Below, in pieces: positions 14,322 through 21,604 of a DNA stretch of 45,386 bases. The stretch comes from Candidatus Symbiothrix dinenymphae. GTDB lineage: Bacteria; Bacteroidota; Bacteroidia; Bacteroidales; Azobacteroidaceae. Position 1 is the first letter of the stretch. Every line of letters starts with the position of its first letter. Location: the NCBI GenBank assembly GCA_001417715.1, contig BBRT01000138.1, forward strand, positions 1-45,386, in the 5' to 3' direction. The notes below the pieces were generated by a model. That model was not told where the DNA came from. It worked only from the letters and a program-made list of their open reading frames with translations, and made no database searches. A program made the position numbers and the translations under genes.

Positions 14322-15989
14322 GTTGTGTACCGATTGTACTGCTCTTCCTGATGGGTCGAGCAGGTTTTTGAAGGCGGCGTCCCATTCTATCGCTATTGGG
14401 GTGCTGCATGCTACTGAGGGTACTGAGGGCACTGTTTTTGCGGCTGAGTCGGAGGGGAAGTGGCTTTCAAAAATCGTGCGGTAGTGATATTCTTCTTTTG
14501 TCATGGGGGGGTTGATGGGGAAGCGTTCTGCGCCTTTTGCGAACTGCTCGTCGCTTACTTGCGATGAGGCTATTTCGCGTAGCGTGTCTATCCAGCTGTA
14601 GCCCACGCCGTCTGAAAATTGCTCTTTTTGGCGCCATGCCACACTTTCGGGCAACATGTCTTCAAATGCCTTGCGCACAATCCACTTTTCCATGCGTTTT
14701 TTGGCTCCGCTCAGTTTGTTTTCGGGGTTGAGGCGCATGGCTACGTCCAAAAATTCTTTGTCGAGAAACGGCACACGTCCTTCCACGCCCCATGCTGCCA
14801 GCGATTTGTTGGCTCGCAGGCAGTCGTAGAGGTACAATTTATCGAGTTTGCGCACTGTTTCTTCGTGCAATTCCTTCGCATTCGGAGCTTTATGGAAATA
14901 GAGGTAGCCGCCAAAAATTTCGTCCGCGCCCTCGCCCGAAAGCACCATCTTGATGCCCATTGATTTTATCACCCGCGACAACAGATACATCGGCGTGGAG
15001 GCGCGAATGGTGGTTACGTCATACGTTTCGATGTGGTAAATCACGTCCCTGATGGCGTCTAAGCCCTCCTGAATGGTGAAATGCACTTCGTGGTGCACCG
15101 TTCCAATGTGGTTAGCCACTTTTTGTGCCGCCACCAAGTCGGGTGCGCCCTCCAAGCCAATCGCAAACGAGTGCAACTGGGGCCACCACGCCTGCTGTTG
15201 GTCGCCACTCTCGATGCGCTTGTCGGCAAATATTTTTGCAATCGCCGACACTACGGACGAGTCCAAACCGCCCGACAGCAGTACGCCGTAGGGCACATCG
15301 GTCATCAGTTGGCGTTTCACGGCGGCAATCAATGCCTCGCGCAGTTCGGTGATAATTTCGGGATGCTGCTCCACGAGCGGTGCATTTTTCACAGCGTCGT
15401 AGTCCATCCAATCGCGTGTGTACCATTGCGTTAGCTCACCATTGTAGAGGTAATGCCCCGGAGGAAACACCTCGATGCGGCTGCAATAGCCCTCCAAAGA
15501 CTTCAACTCGGATGCCACATAGAATGCGCCGTCAGTGTCCCAACCCATATATAAAGGTATCACGCCGATGGGGTCGCGCGCAATCAGGTAGCTGTTTTTT
15601 TCTTCATCGTATAGCGCGAAGGCAAAAATGCCGCTCAGGTCTTCCAAAAAATGGATGCCTTTTTCCAGGTAGAGGCTCAAAATCACCTCACAGTCCGACT
15701 TCGTTTGAAACGGATAGGTCCCCGCCTGACGGTCGCGAATTTCCTGATGGTTGTAAATTTCGCCGTTCACAGCCAAAATCACTTTGCCATCAGGCGAATA
15801 CAACGGCTGCCTGCCCGACTGCGGGTCAACGATTGCCAGACGTTCGTGCGCCAAAATAGCCTTCTCGCCGGCATAAACCCCCGACCAATCCGGTCCACGG
15901 TGCCGTATTTTCTTAGCCATCGTAATGGCTTGCGGACGCATCTTGTCCGTACTCTGCTTAAAATCAAAAATTCCAACTATTCCACACAT
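14307..15989 (-). CDS. asnB: Asparagine synthase (glutamine-hydrolysing), AsnB
   Basis: A 560-residue class II asparagine synthetase making Asn from Asp, ATP and glutamine. The N-terminal glutaminase has the nucleophile Cys2 (MCGIVGIF), RHRGPD, LAIVDPQSGRQPL and VNGEIYNH. The synthetase domain has the PP-loop SGGLDSS (residues 239-245), SGEGADEIFGGY, and VEGRVPFLDKEF. The family C-terminus DPSGRAV is present, then SVHNNSYQ. The TGA stop and last three codons lie in the AGTTACCAGTGACCAG repeat, so the repeat abuts or slightly rewrote the 3' end. It lies 22 bases downstream of a T9SS surface protein gene, an unusual neighbour. Housekeeping amino acid biosynthesis; identification secure. Confidence 0.96.
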   Translation of the reverse strand: MCGIVGIFDFKQSTDKMRPQAITMAKKIRHRGPDWSGVYAGEKAILAHERLAIVDPQSGRQPLYSPDGKVILAVNGEIYNHQEIRDRQAGTYPFQTKSDCEVILSLYLEKGIHFLEDLSGIFAFALYDEEKNSYLIARDPIGVIPLYMGWDTDGAFYVASELKSLEGYCSRIEVFPPGHYLYNGELTQWYTRDWMDYDAVKNAPLVEQHPEIITELREALIAAVKRQLMTDVPYGVLLSGGLDSSVVSAIAKIFADKRIESGDQQQAWWPQLHSFAIGLEGAPDLVAAQKVANHIGTVHHEVHFTIQEGLDAIRDVIYHIETYDVTTIRASTPMYLLSRVIKSMGIKMVLSGEGADEIFGGYLYFHKAPNAKELHEETVRKLDKLYLYDCLRANKSLAAWGVEGRVPFLDKEFLDVAMRLNPENKLSGAKKRMEKWIVRKAFEDMLPESVAWRQKEQFSDGVGYSWIDTLREIASSQVSDEQFAKGAERFPINPPMTKEEYHYRTIFESHFPSDSAAKTVPSVPSVACSTPIAIEWDAAFKNLLDPSGRAVQSVHNNSYQ

Positions 15990-16011
15990 GTCTATATATT
16001 TGTTTTTTATT

Positions 16012-17859
16012 CTACTTTTTCACCACTTTCACGGTTTGTTTGCCTACTTGCAACAGGTAAATGCCGTTGGGCTCGGCGGACAAATCAATGCTATTTTCGT
16101 TCGTGCGTTGCAGCAATTCACCGCTCAGGTTGTACACTTTCACTTCCATGCCATTGCCGTTGGTGATATGCACCACATCGGAGGTGGGATTGGGGTAAAT
16201 TTTCAATGGCGCGACTGCCACTGGTGTTATGGCTGTGCTTTCTGTCCACTGTGCCCAAAATGTTTTGTCGCCGGTGTTACCGGATTGGAAGACGAAAATA
16301 GTGTCGCCGCTAAGTTCGCTGTTGTCATGCCAGCCCACAAAAGTGTGGGCTACCTTTGTCATTTCGTCTGCTGCGGGCAGGATGATGTGATTTTCTATGG
16401 TGTAAGTGCGATTGGTTGCGCCGCTACCGCCGTTGGTTTCGTAGGTGATGTTGTAGGTGATTGGGAGCCACTTTGCCCGAAACGTCTTATTGCCTGTGGC
16501 GTCTGCGGGTATGGCTGTTACAGCATCGCCGGTAAGTTGCTCGTTAGCATACCAACCGCCAAACGTGTAGCCGGTCTTTGTCATTCCGGCTGCCGGGGGC
16601 AGGGTTATGACCCCGTGAGGCATGGTGTATGTGCTGTCGGTTGCGCCGCTACCGCCATCGGTATTGTAGGTAATGGTGAACGCCAGTGTCCACTTTGCCC
16701 AGAACGCTGTGTCGCCGGAACTACCGGTGGCGATGCTTGTAACGGCACTGCCTGTGCGCCCCGCATTTGCATACCAGCCTGCAAAGATATATCCCTCTCT
16801 TGCTCCGGGGCTTACCAGCGTAATGGCGTCCTCTGGGGTGTAACTTGTTGGATTGCTGTTTGTTGCGCCATTCAGTAAGTTGTATGCAATGTTGTACGTC
16901 AGTGGTATCCACTTGGCATATAGCGTCATGTCGCCATCCACCAAATCCGTCTCAAAAATCCATTCAGTAGTGCAGTTTGCCTCTTTATACCAGCCTCCAA
17001 AGGTGTAGCTCGAACGGGTGGGGTCAGCGGGGCGCGTGGCTGCATTATCGGGAAGTAGCGATTGTGAAGCCACCGGGCTACCGTTCTGCGAATCGAATGT
17101 TACCGTGCAGTTGCCCAAGCCATAAATATCCCCAAAATCTTTCCATACGTCCGCATTTCTGTAAGCATGTAGCCCCGCAGCAGGCACATAGAGCGTGATT
17201 GTGGTGATTGGTGTGCCGCTAAATTCATTAGCGGTTACCGTTTGCGGCACCGAATTTGGATTGGTAATGGAACTCAGACCGATGCAACCGGCAAAAGCCG
17301 CATTGCCAATGCTTGAAACACCGGCAGGAATGCTAACAGCACCTTGCTTATTTTTGGGGCATTGCAGCAATGCCGTCTGAGCGTAGTTGTAAAGCACGCC
17401 GCCTACCGAACTGTAATGTGCATTTCCGCCGGCTACATTGATGCTCACAAGACCGCTACAGTCAAAAAACATATAATCAGGGATGCGTGTAACATTACTT
17501 CCTATGTTGATGGTCGTCAAAGCCGCACACGCATTGAACACGGGATATTCAGCACTCCCCATGGTCGCGCAATTTGTAGCATTGAAATTCACAGTCTTCA
17601 GATGCGAACAAGCGTTAAAAGCACCCTCTCCAATGCTTGTAACATCGGTTCCGATAGTCACCGTCTTAATAGAATCTTTGGATACCAACCATGGGTTCGT
17701 AATGTCTATTGCCCCCGAGCCGCTAATGGTGAGGGTGCTGTCAGCAGAGAGTACTGCTGTGATGCCTCCTGAAGTCCATGTTCCGGCTTGTACAGTCGGT
17801 GTTCCGGCGAGCAGCAGGGCTGTTCCAACACACAATCTCAATAAATTCTTCCTGTCCAT
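16012..17859 (-). CDS. T9SS-exported surface protein: BspA-like LRR domain, four InlB-type repeats, sorting domain
   Basis: A 615-residue protein: signal peptide (about 1-25, ends VQA), BspA-type leucine-rich repeats of the LRR_5 kind (about 60-245; SIGEGAFNACSHLKTVNF, RIPDYMFFDCSGLVSINV, SIGNAAFAGCIGLSSI), then four Listeria-Bacteroides (InlB B-type) repeats of about 72 residues, each ending in GGWY...AKW (about 250-535). The last 70 residues are a type A T9SS sorting domain (KIYPNPTSDVVHI ... NGIYLLQVGKQTVKVVKK). It is probably a cell-surface adhesin. It starts 6 bases after the murG stop codon, so the two are apparently one transcript. Its N-terminus resembles the small LRR protein at 31438. 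Confidence 0.9.
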   Translation of the reverse strand: MDRKNLLRLCVGTALLLAGTPTVQAGTWTSGGITAVLSADSTLTISGSGAIDITNPWLVSKDSIKTVTIGTDVTSIGEGAFNACSHLKTVNFNATNCATMGSAEYPVFNACAALTTINIGSNVTRIPDYMFFDCSGLVSINVAGGNAHYSSVGGVLYNYAQTALLQCPKNKQGAVSIPAGVSSIGNAAFAGCIGLSSITNPNSVPQTVTANEFSGTPITTITLYVPAAGLHAYRNADVWKDFGDIYGLGNCTVTFDSQNGSPVASQSLLPDNAATRPADPTRSSYTFGGWYKEANCTTEWIFETDLVDGDMTLYAKWIPLTYNIAYNLLNGATNSNPTSYTPEDAITLVSPGAREGYIFAGWYANAGRTGSAVTSIATGSSGDTAFWAKWTLAFTITYNTDGGSGATDSTYTMPHGVITLPPAAGMTKTGYTFGGWYANEQLTGDAVTAIPADATGNKTFRAKWLPITYNITYETNGGSGATNRTYTIENHIILPAADEMTKVAHTFVGWHDNSELSGDTIFVFQSGNTGDKTFWAQWTESTAITPVAVAPLKIYPNPTSDVVHITNGNGMEVKVYNLSGELLQRTNENSIDLSAEPNGIYLLQVGKQTVKVVKK

Positions 17860-17865
17860 AATATC

Positions 17866-19125
17866 TTATTTCTTCTGTAATTTCTTTTGCACAAGTATAT
17901 CAATTTCATCTGCTATGTGCTTGGCTGCGTTGGGCTTAGCCAGCTTCAGGATGTTGTCGCTCAGCGTTTTTAATTGACCCGCATCCTGCATCAATTTCAA
18001 TGCGGTGGGGATTAGCGTTTGCACCGCATCCTTGTCGGCTATCATTATCGCCGCCCCGCGTTTTACCAAAGCCTGCGCATTTTTTGTCTGATGGTCTTCC
18101 GCCACATTGGGCGATGGCACCAAAATCACAGGCTTGCCCAACAAGCAAAATTCGGAAATAGACCCCGCACCGGCTCGCGAAATAATCAGGTCGGCTATGG
18201 AATAGGCTAAATCCATGCGAGAAATAAACTCATACTTAGAGTTTAGAGTGTAGAGTTTAGAGTTTAGAATTGAGCCTTCCTTTTTGTCATTGTCATTGCG
18301 GGCTTGACCCGCAATCCCCTCATAATATGCCTTGCCTGTTTGCCAGATGATTTGTACGTTGTCAGGGGATTGCGGGTCAAGCCCGCAATGACGCGCCCCC
18401 TCCCCCTGCGGGTCAAGCCCGCAATGACGCTCTCTCTCCCCCTGCGGGTCAAGCCCGCGATGCTCCCCTTGCGGGTTAAGCCCACGCTCTCCATAGTACG
18501 CGAGTATGCTTTCGTTGATTGTTCTTGCTCCCAGGCTGCCTCCTACTATTAGGATTGTTTTTTTGTTGGGGTCTAAATCGAAATGGGTGTAGGCTTCTTT
18601 CTTTTTTGCTTCTGTTATGAGCAAATCTTGTCTTACCGGATTGCCTGTCAGTACTATTTTTTTTGCGGGGAAAAAGGCTTCCATGCCTTCGTAGGCTACG
18701 CAGATGGTGTTGGCTTTTTGTGCCAATAGTTTGTTGGTGACTCCGGCATACGAATTTTGTTCTTGCAGCAAAGTTGGCACTCCCATTTTGGATGCCGCTT
18801 TCAAAAGCGGTCCGCTGGCATAGCCGCCTACCCCAATCGCAATGTCCGGACGAAATTCTTTCACTATTTTTCGCGCTTTACTTAGGCTTCGACCCAATTT
18901 GCACAGCACGGCAATGTTTTTTAGCAGGTGTTTCCGGTCAAATCCGGCAACGGGCAGTCCGATTATTTTATATCCGGCGGCGGGTACTCGCTCCATTTCC
19001 ATACGGTCTTCCGCACCCACAAACAGAATTTCTGCTTCCGGATGTCGTGCCTTGATTTCGTTGGCAATTGAGATTGCCGGAAAAATGTGCCCCCCTGTGC
19101 CGCCTCCACTAATTATTGCTCTCAT
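17866..19125 (-). CDS. murG: MurG (lipid II-forming N-acetylglucosaminyltransferase) carrying repeat insertions
   Basis: Adds GlcNAc to lipid I to make lipid II on the inner membrane. The N-terminal domain has SGGGTGGHIFPA (residues 6-17) and GVGGYASGPLL; the C-terminal domain has ILIVGGSLGARTINE and ISRAGAGSISEFCLLGKPVILVPSP. It is 419 residues, about 60 longer than usual, and the excess is three in-frame repeat inserts: residues about 215-253 (four GLDPQG-type units), about 271-280 (AGQARNDND) and about 286-297 (LNSKLYTLNSK). These lie in loops between conserved strands, with the normal VQIIWQTGKAYYE strand kept between the first two. All conserved motifs are intact, so the enzyme is probably active; murG being essential also argues so. 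It is detached from the dcw cluster where it usually lies. Confidence 0.94.
   Translation of the reverse strand: MRAIISGGGTGGHIFPAISIANEIKARHPEAEILFVGAEDRMEMERVPAAGYKIIGLPVAGFDRKHLLKNIAVLCKLGRSLSKARKIVKEFRPDIAIGVGGYASGPLLKAASKMGVPTLLQEQNSYAGVTNKLLAQKANTICVAYEGMEAFFPAKKIVLTGNPVRQDLLITEAKKKEAYTHFDLDPNKKTILIVGGSLGARTINESILAYYGERGLNPQGEHRGLDPQGERERHCGLDPQGEGARHCGLDPQSPDNVQIIWQTGKAYYEGIAGQARNDNDKKEGSILNSKLYTLNSKYEFISRMDLAYSIADLIISRAGAGSISEFCLLGKPVILVPSPNVAEDHQTKNAQALVKRGAAIMIADKDAVQTLIPTALKLMQDAGQLKTLSDNILKLAKPNAAKHIADEIDILVQKKLQKK
18237..18272 (-). repeat. GTTTAGA repeat inside murG
   Basis: GAGTTTAGAGTGTAGAGTTT-type units on the + strand, read on the minus strand as LNSKLYTLNSK in MurG. Same family as the spacer at 4030-4050. 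Confidence 0.8.
18291..18320 (-). repeat. GCGGGCTTGACCCGC palindromic element, inverted copy inside murG
   Basis: CATTGCGGGCTTGACCCGCA on the + strand, opposite in orientation to the four copies at 18371-18484; codes for the AGQARND insert. Confidence 0.85.
18371..18484 (-). repeat. Four tandem palindromic elements (TGCGGGTCAAGCCCGCAATG) inside murG
   Basis: Copies begin at 18371, 18407, 18443 and 18470. The first three are exactly 36 bases apart, which preserves the frame. Each has the palindromic core GCGGG-TCAAG-CCCGC. On the minus strand they read CGLDPQGE(R/G)-type units, residues about 215-253 of MurG. Single relatives occur at 44496-44522, 21931-21954 and 27085-27105. Confidence 0.88.
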
Positions 19126-19135
19126 AATTAGTTTT

Positions 19136-21493
19136 TTAGTTTTTCACGATTATTTTCTTTGTCACTACTATCCCGTCAACCGTGATGCGCACCAGATAAA
19201 GCCCTACGCCCAAGTTGGACACATTTATCTTGTCGGAGGAACCGGTATCCTTCAAAACCAATTGTCCCGTTTGATTGTAAAATTCGACTTTCTCGATGCC
19301 TGAATCGCTCTTGATGAACAAAACATCTCTGACCGGATTGGGATAAGCTTCCACATCGCGTGGTGCCACTTTTTTAAGTGGTGTGCCGGAACTCACACTC
19401 AATGTGCGTGTTTGTACCATCCTCAGATAGTTGCCATTACCGGCTTGCTCAGCTACAATTTTGACCGAGCCGGCACCAACGATAGTCAAGATATTGCCGT
19501 CAATCGTTGCTACATTGGTGTTTTCGCTTGTGTAGGTGACCGGCAATCCCTCATTGGTGGTGGTGATGGGCAGTTCAATGGGTTCGTCGCCAACCATTTT
19601 GAGCGTAAATGCCTCAAATGTAAATGTTTGTGGTGCTCTACCCACTGTTAGCGTGCATGTTACCGGTGTTGCAGGCGCAGTGTAGTAATTGCCCGCTTGT
19701 GTGGCAACAATTTCGACCGAGCCGACACCCACGATAGTTAGGACACTATCATCCACAATCGTTGCGACTGCCGGATTTTTGCTTTCGTAGCTGATGCACA
19801 AACCTTTATCAGAGGTTGCAGACAGTATAAACGCTGTATCGCCATACACTTTAGCCGGAAATTCCGCAAACGTAATGACCTGTTGCGCTTGTTGGGTGGG
19901 GTCAGGTTGAATTTCATGCGCCTTATAATAGTAGGTGCTAATTTCATCCAATTCCCAAGTGCCACCCGTGTAGTTGTAGTTAGACTTTTCTGCAGTATTG
20001 CCTACGTAATCAATTTTATACTTGCCGGATTCTACCCAGGCATTATTATTCCATATATATTCAACTGACGAAGTATTTTTGCCATCGCTATTGTATTCGT
20101 ATGTTGTTTTTACAACTCCGGCCCATACACTCCCACTTGGATTGTAGTACGACTCTGCCGAGATTTGATTACCCATGGCATCGTAGAGATTCTTAAATGT
20201 TATGTCCCATTTCTTTGCAGAGGCATTCCAATGATATTCAGCAGTCTTCTGCTGCTCACCAAAAACGTAACGGTACTCATTTTTGCTTGAACCGACCCAT
20301 CCGGAAGCAGTCGAATCATACTCCGCAATGGCAAGTAGATTGCCTCGGGCATCATACACCGTTTCCTTCCGGTTTGAAGCGACCCAATCGGAGCCAACCC
20401 AAGTATAGTCAATCCGCGAAGTAGGGTGATTAAGCGTATCATAAGTGGCTACATATTTGGTTCCTTGCCAAGAGCCATTCCAAATGCGGGAAGCCCATAA
20501 AATTTTATTGCCTCGCGCATCGTAGGCGTATTCATCTTCGTTGAGCCAAAAATCGTTGTCGGCATCCCAGCCATAACATTTGATTGTTGTACCGTTTTCG
20601 TAATAGTACTCGACAGAATCCAACATTGTCCAACCACCTGCGCCGTCAAGTTTAGAGTAGGTATAATCTAATGCTTTACCGGTAGTTGGGTCGTATGTGT
20701 AGGTATATTTGAAACTCTGTGTTTCATCTTCAGCCCAACTTGCACCATCCCAATCCCAGGCTGCAAGCAAGGTTTCATTGCCCTGAGCATCATATCCGGT
20801 GGTTGTCAGTCTGGAAAATTCCCAACCGGTGCCGGTCCAATTAGAGATGCTTACGGTAGCTTCTTTGCCGCTCGCCTCATCGTAGGTGTATTCATATTTG
20901 GATTGCCCTTCCCAACCGGAGCCAACCCATGAATAGGATGCTTCCGAAGTCAGCCGGTTGCGGGTATCATAAACGCTTTCGGTTTTGGTGCCTGAACCAA
21001 TCCAAGCGGCATCAGTGTCATACCAATAATAGTCTGCAGATAAAGTTTGGTTGCCGTTCGCATCGTAGGCACGTTCTTCTTTGGTTTTTTCGCGCCAAGT
21101 GTAACCGTCGTATTCGTATTCAATATGCTTGGTGCGATTTCCATACACATCGTATTCGTATTCATTTTTGCTGATGGGGGCAGGATACCAGGAAACGCCT
21201 GTCCATGCGTAGTTCTCAAACGACGTGATATGACCATACGCGTCATATTGGTAGATTTGTTTGTCGGACAGAGTTCTGACACCTGTACCGTCAACCGTTT
21301 CAGTCACAACGCTATCGGCGAACTGTTTGACGATGGTGTTTCCTGTGGATGCCGCGCGAAGTTTGTTAGCCGGAATAGTCCGTTGAATCGGGTGTGGAGG
21401 CATCTCCATACGCCTTTTCGCCGTATTTGATAATACTGCATTTGCACCTACCGGTAAGGCAACTAATGCTATCAGTAAACCTATCTTTTTCAT
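19136..21493 (-). CDS. Large T9SS-secreted protein with YD-like repeats and MBG-type domains
   Basis: A 785-residue secreted protein. Signal peptide about 1-19 (ends ANA). Residues about 75-545 consist of roughly a dozen degenerate repeats of 36-40 residues built on the pattern YDA-GN-....Y-W-G..W, resembling Rhs/YD repeats without the Rhs core or toxin tip. Two immunoglobulin-like domains of the MBG/Big type follow (about 555-700; ITFAEFPAKVYGDTAFILSA, NPAVATIVDDSVLTIVGVG). The last about 75 residues are a type A T9SS sorting domain (EAYPNPVRDVLFI ... GLYLVRITVDGIVVTKKIIVKN). Function unknown; probably a surface or secreted adhesive fibre. It starts a four-gene minus-strand run with murG 10 bases downstream. 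Confidence 0.88.
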   Translation of the reverse strand: MKKIGLLIALVALPVGANAVLSNTAKRRMEMPPHPIQRTIPANKLRAASTGNTIVKQFADSVVTETVDGTGVRTLSDKQIYQYDAYGHITSFENYAWTGVSWYPAPISKNEYEYDVYGNRTKHIEYEYDGYTWREKTKEERAYDANGNQTLSADYYWYDTDAAWIGSGTKTESVYDTRNRLTSEASYSWVGSGWEGQSKYEYTYDEASGKEATVSISNWTGTGWEFSRLTTTGYDAQGNETLLAAWDWDGASWAEDETQSFKYTYTYDPTTGKALDYTYSKLDGAGGWTMLDSVEYYYENGTTIKCYGWDADNDFWLNEDEYAYDARGNKILWASRIWNGSWQGTKYVATYDTLNHPTSRIDYTWVGSDWVASNRKETVYDARGNLLAIAEYDSTASGWVGSSKNEYRYVFGEQQKTAEYHWNASAKKWDITFKNLYDAMGNQISAESYYNPSGSVWAGVVKTTYEYNSDGKNTSSVEYIWNNNAWVESGKYKIDYVGNTAEKSNYNYTGGTWELDEISTYYYKAHEIQPDPTQQAQQVITFAEFPAKVYGDTAFILSATSDKGLCISYESKNPAVATIVDDSVLTIVGVGSVEIVATQAGNYYTAPATPVTCTLTVGRAPQTFTFEAFTLKMVGDEPIELPITTTNEGLPVTYTSENTNVATIDGNILTIVGAGSVKIVAEQAGNGNYLRMVQTRTLSVSSGTPLKKVAPRDVEAYPNPVRDVLFIKSDSGIEKVEFYNQTGQLVLKDTGSSDKINVSNLGVGLYLVRITVDGIVVTKKIIVKN

Positions 21494-21533
21494 ACACTTA
21501 CCTATTAAAATTAGTGTTTATTGTAAAAACGCC

Positions 21534-21574
21534 GCAAAGGTACGCATTATTTCCGAAATAATGCGTATCTTTGC
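21534..21574. promoter_or_regulatory. 41-bp near-perfect palindrome containing two divergent -7 boxes
   Basis: Left arm 21534-21553 and right arm 21555-21574 are complementary at 19 of 20 positions around C21554. The arms contain CAAAGGTA (21535-21542, the minus-strand TACCTTTG of the T9SS gene) and TATCTTTG (21566-21573, the plus-strand -7 box of the GT117 gene). Both promoters are therefore mirror images, with the boxes facing away from a common centre. This could let a dimeric regulator or a cruciform control both directions. Confidence 0.75.
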
Positions 21575-21604
21575 GCCCGAATTTTGAACTTTATATAAAA
21601 ACAA

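Noticed and set aside
15925..16878. A 317-residue plus-strand ORF opposite asnB and the LRR/InlB protein
   Set aside because: Low-complexity Cys/Gly-rich translation, no start signals, and it overlaps two solid minus-strand genes.
18371..18484. CRISPR-like array (22-base palindromes at exactly 36-base spacing)
   Set aside because: The intervals are only about 14 bases, are similar to each other, and the whole array is translated in frame inside murG; no cas genes are near.
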